Under the pieces are notes generated by a model that worked only from the letters and a program-made list of their open reading frames with translations, searched no databases and was not told the origin of the DNA. A program made the position numbers and the translations under genes. 64,000 nt of DNA from Rhea pennata (lineage: Eukaryota; Chordata; Aves; Rheiformes; Rheidae): the NCBI RefSeq assembly GCF_028389875.1, contig NC_084664.1:119295966-119359965 (forward strand). Reading direction: 5' to 3'. Numbering within the stretch: the first letter of the stretch is position 1; each line of letters opens with the position of its first letter. Positions 37,571 to 50,400 of the stretch are shown here, in pieces.

Positions 37571-38905
37571 TCACAGAATTACAGAATGGGTAAGGTTGGA
37601 AGGGATCTCTGGAGATCATCTAGTCCAACCTCCCTGCTCAAGCAGGGTCACCTAGGGCATGTTAGACAGGGTTGCATCCAGGCGAGCCTTGAATAGCTCC
37701 AGAGAAGGAGACTCCACAACCTCCCTGGGCAACCTGTTCCAGTGCTCTGTCACTTTCACAGGGAAGAAATTCCCCCTCACATTCAGGCGAACTTCCTGTG
37801 GTTCAGTTTGTGCCTGTTGCTTCTCATCCTGCCACATGGCACCACTGAAAAGAGTTTGGCCCCATCCCCTTGCTACCCTCCCTTCAGATACTTGTAGACA
37901 TTGATAAGATCCCCCCCACAATCTTCTCTTCCCCAGGCTGAAGAGGCCCAGCTCTCACAGCCGTTCCTCATAGGGCAGATACTCCAGCCCTCTGATCATC
38001 CTCGTAGCCCTGCGCTGGGCCCTCTCCAGTAGCTCCATGTCTTTCCTGCCCTGGGAAGCCCAGAACTGGACACAGTACTCGAGATGAGGCCTCACCAGAG
38101 CTGAGTGGAGCGGCAGGACACTTCCCTCAACCTGCTGGCAACACTCTTCCTAATGCACCCTAGGATACCATTGGCTCTCCTGACCACAAGGGCACATTGC
38201 TGACTCATGGTCAACTTTTTGTCCACCAGCACTCCCAGGTCCTTCTCTGCAGAGCTGCTCTCCAGCAGGTCAGCCCCCAGCCTGTACTATTGTATGGGGT
38301 TATTCCTCCCTAGGTGCAGGACTCTGCACTTGCCCTTGTTGAACCTCACGAGGTTCCTCTTTGCCCAACTCTCCAGCCTGTCCAGGTCTCTCTGAATGGC
38401 AGCACAGCCCTCAGGTGTGTCAGCCACTCCTCCCAGCTTGGTAGAATCAGCAAACTTGCTGAGGAGGCACTCTGTCCCCTCATCCAGGTCACTGATGAAT
38501 GAGTTGAACAAGTTGGGACCCAGTACTGAGCCTGGGGGACTCCACAAGCCACAGGCCTCCAGCTAGACTCTGCACCACTGACGACAACCCTCTGAGTTCT
38601 GCCTTCCAGCCAGTTCTCAATCCACCTCACAGTCCGCTCATCTAACCAGTCTACTCATCTAACCCACACTTCCTGCGCTTGCTTAGGAGGATGATATGGG
38701 AGACAGCATCGAAAGCCTTGCTGAAGTCAAGGTACACAACGTCCACTGCTCTTCCCTCATCTACCCAGCCAGTCATGCCATCATAGAAGGCTATCGGATT
38801 AGTTAAGCATGATTTCCCCTTGGTGAATCCATACTGACTACTCCTGATCACCTTCTTTTCCTCCATATGCTTGGAGATGACATCCAGATATCCAAAATAA
38901 TCACT
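37571..38905 (-). mobile_element. CR1 LINE, 3' portion
   Basis: The plus strand starts with the reverse complement of the avian CR1 3' tail (ttggaagggatctctggag...) and runs back through the 3'UTR into ORF2. On the minus strand the reverse-transcriptase motif [15 protein letters not shown] is readable near 38700. The catalytic FADD box is decayed to FADS near 38450. It is 5' truncated in the RT domain, near a short duplicated segment at 38885-38945. Dead copy. Confidence 0.93.
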
Positions 38906-39294
38906 CAAGATTATTCAGATAATCCAGATATCCAGAATAATTACTCTGAATAAGCTTCATTGTGGATAGAGAGAGAATAGGCCTGGTAAGCAAGAAGTAA
39001 GTCTTTGGAGAAATTTAGATGGTTTTATCAGAAAGGTTGTGTTCACCTAGTGCCAGTTATTACAAAGAGCTAGTACTCTGTACATGACAATACAAATTCA
39101 GCATTTTGGAATGATAAGATTCCCCAAAAATTTAACTATTATAGTGAAACCTGAAGGAGCAGGATGGTTCCTCCTGTGTGGAGGCAGTGCTGACAACTAT
39201 GTTGAGTTCAACAAGATAAAGGGAGTCCATCTGATTCCGTCCTTGAGTAGAATATATAGAAATTTCTGCTGGCTGTAACATTTTTCATACAATT

Positions 39295-39915
39295 CAATAT
39301 TATGGAACCGGACCAAGAGTGAATAGAATATATGTGAGAAACAAGTTTAACTAAAGGACATGGTGAGGCAGATTATCAACAACCACCGGAGGACCCTAAA
39401 AGACCACCCAAGGGCAGGAATGCACATGTGTCAAAGACATTTACATGTCTGTTACATATGATAATGAAGTTCTCGGATAAGTAATGAAAACGTTGATAAA
39501 TTCCCAGAAAAATGATGAATATGTATGCATTAGTTGTAGTTAATCTCTAAAACTAGATGCCTCGGCACGCACATGAGGTGGAGAGATCCCCCGTGTGTCC
39601 AGTGCTGTCATAACAAAGAATGTTTGCTTTCTAACATTGTAGAATTGTATGTAGAAGTTCAGATTACTCAGTTTTCAGAAACTGAAAAGCAAAGCCAAAT
39701 GAAGTTAGATTAATACATGGATAAATAACTAAAGAGAGGTGAAAACCCTGTTCTAATCACGGAGATCCTAGAGAGAATCCAGAAGCAAAAGCAGAAACAA
39801 TTCCCAGAGCTACTGTACACTGGCTGAGGGTCTAGCTGTTACTCTTTCTGTTTAACTGTTACTCTGTTTAGCTGTTACTCTGAGTTTAGCTGTTAGACTC
39901 TAGCACATCTTTGCT
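39295..39915 (+). mobile_element. Probable solo ERVL-type LTR
   Basis: The segment near 39570-39640 (ggtggagagatcccccgtgtg...gctgtcataacaaagaatgtttgctttctaaca) matches my memory of avian ERVL LTR R/U5 regions, in which the hexamer is AATAAA; here it is AACAAA. A ctgttactct repeat follows at 39830-39900. Boundaries are approximate; no internal retroviral sequence seen nearby. Confidence 0.5.
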
Positions 39916-42649
39916 GACCGTATACAATTTTTTGGTTTTCTAAAGGTTAATAACAAAGCACATTTTCATAGGAAAAACTAAAAGTGTATCCCAACTGAAT
40001 TTGAAAAAAGAACCAGTTCAGAGGAGACATTTAAAACTGAAAAACAAAATGTACTTTTATGGATTTGTGTTGCTAAACTGTTTTGTTTACAAATTAATAA
40101 ATAAAATGTAAAACTCACTTGTAGTAGATACTCACTGTGGAAAATGTATGCAAAGCTACTCAGCTGTGAAGGTGAATTTGCCAAGAGAAATATTTAACGA
40201 ATTTACAATCAACTGAGCTATTAAAATAGATGAAAATACATTTTTTTCCCTGTTATCTGTATGTATAATAATTTCAGAAAATGCACGAAGTCAAGGCTTT
40301 GCGAGCATTTTATCACTGAGGATGTTGCTGGTAGCAGCTCCTGGCATTTTTCCGGTTCAAGTACTACTACAATATGGTTCCAATAACTAATAACATAAAC
40401 ATAAACATAAGTATAAATAACATAAATAAAAATATTTGGCTGACTACATAATTTTCCTTGGCAATGTTACCTGTCAGGTCTGGTGGGCAAGGCTATAGCA
40501 AACAAGAAACAAAATACCATACAAAGAAAGAAGAAATCTGTCACACTTTTATCAGATTCCTTTTGCCTGTCAGTTTTATAAAGATAGAAAAGTATGTAAC
40601 CTGTAGTGTTACCACTCTAGTTCAAAGAAAAAGACTGTTTTATCAACAAATTGTCTCTGTTCATCTTGTTCACACAAAGATACACCTTCTGCAGCTCCAA
40701 CCTTCTATCTCAGTAGCCTCTTACATGAAATACAAGGTTTCCTTTCACCTGAATAGAAATAGCTATCAATAGCTCTCTTTACATGGAATGGACCAAGAAC
40801 ATTCTTACTCCAGTAAGAGAATTTCTAGGATTTCTGCTTGTTTTATCTTGTTTTATTTCTGCTGAGTTTAGGATCAATGCAGAATTTGAATTTCCCTTAT
40901 ACAGTTCATAAAACATTTGTTTTAATGTTCAGCATACCATTAATGGCATAAAGGAAGCCACTTTCCAAAATGCTGTTGTAGTTCAGTATAGTTTGTACCA
41001 AGGCATGTTTGGCAGCTTGTCTCAACAAAAACTGAATGAGAGCCAAAGTGCATCTTTCAACTGGCTTTATGCTTTTAATACAATTGTATAAAGAATAAAT
41101 TGTAAAATAATTAATAAAAGCACATTTATGAAGTTCTTTCAATTTGGAGATTCTAAAATACTTAAAAAAGCAGGTCTATCTGATTAGTTTCTTTATAAAG
41201 TGGGATGGATGAAAAGCTCCAATGACTTGTCCAACACTATGGCACAGCTTGGAATGGAAACCACATCTTCACTGATACGAAACAAAGGTCAAACGTACCT
41301 TTCTTTAATCCTCTAGGGACATTTCTGAATATATTTGTGTCAGTTCCAACACCTGAAATAAAAGATCATGATGTATTTTTCAAAAGGCTTTTCCTATGCA
41401 CAGGGCATTCAGTCATCCCAAATATTTGGATAGTTTCATAGTGAACAACTTCAGTGAAGTTTACCCTTATTAAAAGTCAGCTTAGTTTTAAACCAGATCA
41501 GTTTATGAGTGCCAGCACAAGGGCGGAAGCGGCTTACAGCATTAAACAAGGGTCTAGTTGTGGGATGGAAACAGATGGGAAAAATGGAGTAAGATTGCTT
41601 CTTTTGGTGGCAGTCATTTCATGATCATTTTAAGTCATACATCAAACTACAAACCTTGCTGTTAAGTGTTTACCTTAGGTCATCATTTTATATATGCCAG
41701 TATTAGATGTAATTTGTAAACTGAATACAAAACTGCAGTGCTTTACCTTTTCCGGATGAAAGACAAGAGGGTCAAGATTTTACAGAAAAACAATGAAACT
41801 AGTAACAGTCAATCTTACAAAGGAAGCTGATGCCATTTTCCCTCTGTATCACTATAATTATAACAATCTTGAAAAGGCATGTTTTGAATTGTGACATGCT
41901 GTTGAAAATCTTTGGCAGAAAGCTAGGGGACTTTTGGAAAACAAGTGAGCAGGATTTATTGTATATTAAAAATATCAGTCACCTCTCTGGTTACTGATTT
42001 GAGATCATCCTAATTACCAGAACTTAAAACAAAATGGACTAGTACAGAAGCCCCCCCCCCCAAAAAAAAGCCATTTAAAAGGTATTGACAGTGTTTAAGG
42101 GAAAAAAAAATCAAGATGTAATGGAGAAAAATCTTATCTTTTTAGGTACTGTAGCTTAAATGAATTAATTACTGTTTTATTTCATAGGAATTGTAGAGCA
42201 TATATTCATGCTTTTTCACAGCCCCCGTCCTACTATACCAAAGTTGTCAAAATAGAGCCACAGTCTATGGATCTAGTCTAAAAGAAGAAAATGATGGGCT
42301 TGTTCATCTCCGAGATGAAGCGCCTGACTGTGTACCTGTCACAAAGGAGAAGGTCTCATAGAAATTCAGTCACCCCACAACTGCGGTATCTTGGTTAAAT
42401 GTCTTGGCTCACACTCCACAACACTTGTTCTCCTTTTACTACAAAATCTCCACGGTTAAGCTTCGATTTTTCCTTCACCCCCCCCCCCCCTCCATTGGCC
42501 AACCCTTGTACGCTACTCTAGATGCTGAATAATGCAGCCTTGTTTTCGCCGCTGACATCCTCAGCAATTAAATAAATGCTCTGACAAATGCCTATCGCGT
42601 GCCCTTCATCTTATCACAGTCAATTACTTAAAAAAAAAAAAAAAAAAAA

Positions 42650-43140
42650 AGTTTTTGCCAAAAGCTGGTCTCGGCTCGCAGCGGGGCCCCCACAGCCGCC
42701 CGCCTCTTGACGCGGGCACGGAGAAGGCGGCGCTCACTGACCGTTGCCCCCTCGGCGGGCGGAGGCGCGCGCCAAGGCCGCCCACAGCGCAGGCGCGCCG
42801 CCCGGCTCGCAGGGGCGGGGGAGCGGCGGCCCTTAACGCCTTCGCTGCCGGCGCCGCGAGCGGCGGGCGCGCGCCTGCGCGGTGCCTGCGCGGCGGGCGG
42901 CGGTGCGGCTGCGCGCCTCACGGCGAGCGGCGGCGGCGGAGGCGGCAGTGGTGAGTCTCCTGCGGCCCGGCGGCCATTTCGGGGTGCCGCCAGGGAGCTG
43001 CGCGCTCCCTTCTGCTGTGGGGCGGGCGGCTCGTAACGCGCTTGCTGCGCCTGAAGCCGCGGATCGGCGGCGGGGCAGTGCTGGCGTTGGGGCTGTCCGG
43101 GGAGGTAGTCGCTTGTCCGTGTAGTCCGTCCGTAGCGAAA
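42650..43140 (+). promoter_or_regulatory. IMPA1 CpG island, promoter and noncoding exon 1
   Basis: A CpG-dense island in AT-rich surroundings. The run gcggcggcggaggcggcagtg ends at 42950 and is followed by GTGAGT, a strong donor, so a noncoding exon 1 ending there and splicing to 44488 is the simplest model. The transcription start was not determined. Confidence 0.75.
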
Positions 43141-44498
43141 GGAGAAGCGGGTTAGAGCCGGGGCCGCTGCTGGCGGGAAGACCCTGGGCTGCGGGCCTTC
43201 AGTAATCTTTGGTTATTCAGGAAGCTACCCCGTTGAAGAGGAAGTTCATATATATATAAGACACCATTAGTGTTACCAGTGCTTTATGGAAAATAAGGAA
43301 ACTGTATTTAGTGCCATTCCGTGGCACTAGACCCAGTTCTGTGTCCTGGCAAGTTATTTGTGTCTTTATATAATTCAACCTACTCTGAAAGCTGTAGTAG
43401 ATAAAGAAGGTTATCAGTGTAACTGAGACATTGGACCATACGCGTTTTACATAGCTTTTATTTAGCCATCTCTACCTGTGTTAGGTCCAAGACTAAGAGA
43501 GGCTATGTCTGTTAGATGAGTACTGTTAAACTGGGAATTTGTGGACCGTGTTGACTGCAATGTCTTTTTGATGCTTTTCAGTGCTGTTTTTGCATGCACA
43601 TGTACCTAACCTGTGTGAATTTGCAAGATTGGTCAAATTTGGTCCTCACTTCCCAAAGACTGACTCACCTGGGTAGGAATTATCCAGAAGGCATCTGGAA
43701 GGGCTAGGTCTTGAAATGGAAAGAGACTTCCCAAATTCAGAATACCATTGTGTCATTATATGAATTTGTGGAAATGTAGTAGAAAGGCTGTATTGCTCAC
43801 ACAAGTAGAGATATATGCAAGATATAAGAGCTTATATTGCTTCATAGTATTTAAGAATGTAAAGGGCACTAAAATAACTGGTTTCTTGTATTTTTTTTAT
43901 GTAGAATCAAAGCCATTTTGAAGTTATATCTGGAATAAACCCCTAGAACAAGGCACAGAGGATTAAGCCACAGAAAGTATAGTTTTTGGTTTTGCTCCCC
44001 TCTAATTAAGGATAATCAAAGGCATTTAAACCATGCTTAAAATAGACTATACCATGCCTGCAATCATCTGCAATAAGTTGTAGTGAAGATTCCAGTATTT
44101 TTTTAAGCAAACAAGCCCTGAGTTGTGCAGTGTATCTAAAAATGTCCTTGTGTGTAACTACACAACTGCTTTTCAAAGATTTCATGTACACTGAAGTCCA
44201 TGTCTAAATATAGCATTTAGCAGGCATATTTCTTTAAATGTTGATGCTATCTCTGTTGATATTTTTGTTAGATACAGATATTCACAAAACATAGGAAAAA
44301 ACCCATTAAACCAGACAAAGTTTAAAAAAATTTTTTTTGATAGACTCATCCACAGTGAGGAATAGGACAAACTACATTCAGCAAAGCAAAAACATTGCAA
44401 TCCAAGGGACTGCAGTCCAGAGGAGAGTAAAGCAATTAGAATTTGTTAATATAGCCATAATTATTTATATGTTAATGTGTCTTTTAGGCTAAGAAAAG

Positions 44499-47400
44499 AT
44501 GGCTGATCCTTGGCAGGAATGCATGGATTATGCAGTTGCTTTAGCAAGGAAAGCTGGGGAAGTAAGTATAAACTAAATAGTACTGTTATTTAATGATAAT
44601 AATATGTTTACAGCTTTTAAAGTTGTTTTGCTGTTAGATATTACTCTGTGGAATATTTTGTCAAAAATATAAATTAGCGCAATCATTCAGTGATGTTCAA
44701 AATTGGAGCATCTTCCTTGTTCTCATCTTGGTCAATTTAAGAAAACGGTTTTACATATTTCTTTGGACTAGAATCTGATAAAAACTAAGGAATATCTTTT
44801 ATTCTTTAAATTTGATTTTTAAAATGATCTGGGAATTGTGATAAACAACATCTGTATTTTATCCATAGAAATGTACCTGTCTAATTTACTTTTTGATCAT
44901 CTGAACAGTTTCTCTGTAGCATTATTTTACCTCTTTTGATCAACTTCTTTATTCACTGGCTTATTCTTGGTGCAACATAAATTACTGTTTTCTGTTTATG
45001 AAGGCTGCTTTTCTTACATAAATAAGAAACACCTCTCTGTGGCAGTACTTTGCCTGTTTGTGGTCTCAAATGGCTTAGAATAAGAAAGAGAACTTGCACA
45101 TCTCAGCAAAGCCTGGGTATAGAATTGATTAGCAGGTGTTCACTTACTCTAGTAGTTCTGCTGGCTACATTTGAATGCTCTTGCAACAGACAAGATGGCA
45201 CATGTACCAATTTGGTTCTCAGGAGCCACAGAACCTCTAGAACATCATAGTGTAGAAGCCCTTCCAATCAACTTATTGGGATTGAGTCTCACACAAAACT
45301 TTTTTTAGTTATAGTAAAATTATTTTCTGGGCTGTGAGGCATACATTCTTTATCAAGCTGATTTTCATAGTTCTTCAATCATAGATGCATGATCTGGCTA
45401 AAAATGGCTTGCTTAAGCTCAGCCTTTCATGTTTCTTTCAACTTATTGATAGTTAGATATATCAGTTTAAAACATGTCCTAGTAAAATGAAGTTCTATTT
45501 CATCTACGAATGGATCTTCCCATAGTGCTTAACTTTTACATGATCTGAAAACTTGTACTACTAGAGGTAAGGAATAGAAGCAGGGCTGAACCACAGCTCC
45601 TGCAGCCAAATCCATTTTGTGTCACTACTTGTAATGTGTTTTGTATGTGCAGTATGGATAATTACAGTAAAAATGATGCTCAGTATCTTGACAAAATGAG
45701 TATTTTCTGTACTGTTTATGAAGAAAGCTTTTTTCTTTTTTTAACAGATAATCCGTGGTGCGCTGAAAGAAGAAATATCTGTTATGACTAAAAGTTCACC
45801 AGTAGATCTAGTGACAGAAACGGATCAAAAAGTAGAAAACTTCATTATATCTTTGATAAAAGAGAAGTTTCCTTCTCACAGGTACAGGTTCTTATTGATA
45901 TGTTTCTGATAAAAGAAGGGGTGAGGTGACTAGAAGAACAAAATGAAAAGTTTCTAATTTTGTTTGATAACATTTCAGTATGTTTGACATGCTAAAATTT
46001 TGCAGAATGCTCCTATGACTTGAATGTATCAAATATTTCAGAGTAGTAGCAGGTCAAAGTTTTGCCCAAATGCTTCCAAATCAATTGCTAGCTAATTTTG
46101 CAATTAATTTAGAGGACTGCAGTAGCAAAAAAAGTCAGGGATCCAACGGTCCGGGATCTACTGATAAAAGTTTAACTTTGTTCAAAGTTCATGCAGAAAG
46201 TTGCTTCCAGTTGAGCCAGGTGTAAATAAATGCTTGTTCACTGGTGTTGGATAATCAAAGGTGGCTCAAAGATATTTGGAACCCAAACTTCTCTTTTGTT
46301 TGCTGTAGAAGCTAACATACCTTGAACATCCAAACAGACTGGGTCCCATGGTTCTGAGTGGGCCTTCAGTTCAGGTTAGCAAATCTCAACCAATATAAGA
46401 ACATAAAATTTTCTAGAAAGAAAATGACATCTTTTGGATCTGTATTACTGGGTCTCACAGATTTTTTTTTTTAATTGCTCAATCTTTCTTTTTTTTTTTC
46501 AGAAATATAAAATTTATCCTCCAAGAAGAAATCTATTTTAATTAACTGATTGTCTTTCCTATTTTGATGTAATGGCTCAAGTTTAGTAGTTTTCTTAAGC
46601 TGGGTTTGCTAATTTTTATCGTATTTTCTTGGAGATGTTCTCATTGTAACAGTGTGTGTGAAATATAATAAATAACACACAAAATTAGAAAAACAGAAGT
46701 GATGCAAAATATCAGTTACTTTGCCAAATCTGTGTAAACATAAAAACTAGTGGAATGACCTTGAAATAACAGTTTCTATGACACTGATAAACATTTGAAA
46801 GTATTTTAAAACATTTTTTTTAAATTGGATAATTGGTATCACATTAGACATACTTCTTTTGAATTTCTCCTTCTGTTGAATTTTTCATTCACCTGAATAA
46901 TTTTTCTGTCTGTCTACCTTCAAGATAATTTACTTTTCGGGAACATTGTTTTGTTCTGAGTTATCTTATCTTTCCCAAACATAAAACTCCTAATATTAAA
47001 GGGATTTTGTTTCTTTAATTTTAGCAGTTTTTCTCATATTGGCAGTTCTTGGAGGAAAATAATATTCTGATTTTGTTATAGACTTTTCATGGGTTGAGTA
47101 ATATGTTAACAACATGGAAAAGGTATAGAAGAGAATTCCACATACTTGTGTTCATCCCAGTAATTTTTTTAATTCAAAGCAAATAGTTTAGTGATCAAAA
47201 AAATCATGAAATTTAGTTTCCTGTGGCACTGTGCTTTGTGTATTCCTTGGATTTAGTAGTATAGTAGAGCATGCACTCTGCCCTCCGCTTCAAGAGGAGC
47301 TCTGCTTTGGATTTCATCCCTTTACAAAGTCATCTATTTTTTTTTACTCTTGTAAAACTATGAGCCTCCTGCTAAGAGGGGCAGGAGGCAGTGAAAACCT

Positions 47401-50400
47401 ACCCTTGATGGAGGAGGGTCAGCTTAGGGAACACTTGCAAACTAGACATACACAAGTCCATGGGACCTGCTGAGATGCACCCATGAGTACTGAGGGAGCT
47501 GGCTGATGTCATTGTGTGGCCAGTCTCATTTATCTTTGAAAGCTCTAGGTGACTGAGAGAGATTCCAGAGGACTGAAATAAAGCAAACGTTACCTCTGTC
47601 ATCAAAAATGACAAGAAGGAGGATCCATGAAACTACAGGCTGATCAGTGTCACCTTGATCTCTAGGATGGTGATAAAGCAACTAATCCTGGGTACCATGT
47701 CTAGATATGTGAAGCACCAAAGTGGGATAGGTATAGTCATCACGGATTTACAAAGGGGAAATTGTGTTTAACCAACCCGATAGCCTTCTATGAAGAAATG
47801 AAGTTTGGTGTCTGAAGAGAGAGCAGTGTTGTTTATCTTGACTTTAGTAAGGCTTTTGATGTTGTCACCTGTAACATCATTATAGACAAGCTGATGTAGG
47901 ACGGGCTAGATAATGTGGTCAGTGAGATGGACTGAAAACAGGTTGAAATGCAGGGCTCAGACGGTTGTGATCAGTGGCACATAGTCTAGCAGGAGGCCAG
48001 TCATTAGTGATGTCCCCCAGGGGTCAATACTCAGTCTAATACTGTTTAACATCTTCATTAATGACCTGAACAGTGGGACAGAGTGTTCTGTCAGCAGATT
48101 TGCTTATAGTACAAAACTGGGAGGAGTGGCTGATGCACCAATGATTGTGGCACTGCTCAGAGGGACCTCGAGAGGCTGGAGAAATGGGTGGAGAGAAACC
48201 TCATGAAGTTTCACAAAGGGAAGTGCATGGTCCTGCACCTAGGCAGAAATGAACCTGAGCACCAATACAGGCTGGGGATGATTCAGCTGAATAGTAGTTT
48301 TGTGGAGAAGGATCTGGTGGACAACAAGTGGAGCATGGACCAGCACTGTGCCCTCATGGCAAAGAAGCCAGTGGCATGCTGGGCTGCATTACGAGATTGA
48401 TGCAGCAGATTGATGAAGATGATCCTTCCTGTCTACTCAGCACTGGCGAGACACATTTGGAGTGCTGTGTCCAGTTCTGGGCTATATAGTAGAAGAAGGG
48501 ATGGACATACTGGAGTGGGTCCACTGACAGGCCACAAAGATGACTGAGGGAGACTGAAGCATGTCTCATGAGAGGAAGGGCTGAGAGAGCTGGGACTGTT
48601 TAGCCTGCATAAGAGAAGGTCAAGGGAGGATCTTATCAATGTCTGTATCAAGTATCTGATAGGAGAGAGTAAAATAGATAGAGGCAGACTGTTCTCAGTG
48701 GTGGTAACAGGATGGGAGGTGATAGGCACAAACTGAAAAGCAGGAAATTCAGTTCAAACATAAGAAACAACTATTTCACTGCAAGGTTGGTTGAACAAAG
48801 GAACAATCTGAGAGGCTGTGAAGTCTTCATTCTTGGAGATACTCAAGACCCAACTGGATTTGGTCCTCAGCAGCCTGCTCTAGATGACTCTGAGCAGAGG
48901 GGTTGGACCAAATGATCTCCAGAGGTCCCTTCCAACCTCAACTGCTCCATAATTGTGTATTCTACCCCCAAAGTTGATAATGCTGTTACTGGAAAAAAAA
49001 AATCCTAAAAACTTCAATGTTTTGGCTATTGAGTTACCTTAATGGAATTAAAGATCTTTTTCCCTTACTAAGTGTATTTCTGACATAATGAGTAGTAGTA
49101 GAAGCCTGTTCAGTTACTAGATACAGTTGGTACTTTCCAACCAAACTTTATATTTCTCAATTTTACATATGCATAATTGATGATATAAAAACTATATGTG
49201 ACTTTCCTTTAAAAATTTTAATTCCAAGGACAGTATTGTAATTCAGACATTTTGAACATTTTTTTCATTGTTTTTAATGTGTTTCCTACTCTAGTTTCAT
49301 CGGAGAAGAATCTGTTGCAGCTGGAGAAGGCAGCATTTTGACAGCTAATCCCACATGGATTATAGACCCTATTGATGGAACTACCAACTTTGTACACAGG
49401 TTCAGCTGTCATCTTTTATGTTAGCAACTTAAGCTGATTACCTTTTTTGTTTCTCCAGTTCTGTGAGAGCAAAGCTTTTTCACTTTTAAATAGCTTTAAA
49501 AGCGATACCATGAACTCAAGAATAGTCACAAATTGCTGTTTGCTTTTTGTTGAGAACTGTTTTGCAGTTTTTGTTACCATATTAGTATTTCTGTAAGTAT
49601 TACAATACTCTGTAACCAATAGCAGACATCTGCTTTACACAATGAAAGTCCTGGGTTCAAGCCCCAGTGGAACCAGCACCAGGAAATCTTTCGGACATTG
49701 GACTAAATGATATCCAGAAGTCCTTCCAACCTTACTGATTCTGTGATTGTGTGACTTGTACTAAACAGCAGGAATCAACAGCCTTTGACAGAGATGCTAA
49801 AAATAGGTGGGCAGATTTTTAACAGTAGTGCAACAGGACTGGGAATTAAGAACAGCATCTTCAAAGAGATATTGCTGGGAGGCTATGACAGTTCTAGTTC
49901 TGGTTTCCAAAAAACTTCACTGAGATCTAGGAACTGCTACTATGAAGAAAAATGAGGTATCACTGGCAAACTATCTAGTGGTATTTTGCATCAGGATGAG
50001 GAAGGAGTTCTCAGAGTAATGCTGACTGCCTGTCCCCTGACTCCTTAAGGACTTCTGGCCCTGACAAGCTCTGAGCATACCTGATTCCAGTATTGCGATG
50101 ACTGCTGCTATATGACGTGCAGCTTTAAACAGTTGCCAAATCCAGCTAAATAGCATTTTTGTTCAAAAAGCTTCAATAAAGTATTTGATGAGTTTAGTAA
50201 AATATTATAATTTTTACAGATTTTAATTTGTTTGAAAAGCTACAAGAAAATAATCCATTTTACATTTTAGAGACTTAAAATAATCTGTAATTTTTACAGA
50301 CTGTAATTACAGTAAGTTTTTTGATCTGCAAATTTTTAAAAAAGTATGTTTTTAGTGATTAACCAATTAATTTTAGACTTAGTAAAATTGGGGTGCAGCA

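Larger units (their letters stand above)
35700..42640. other. ZFAND1-IMPA1 intergenic region
   Basis: No coding exon recognised. Contains CR1 (37571-38905) and a probable ERVL LTR (39295-39915). Homopolymer runs: poly-C at 42050-42060 and 42479-42490, poly-A at 42630-42649. In mammals the single-exon gene SLC10A5 lies here; no frame of suitable length exists. Confidence 0.7.
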
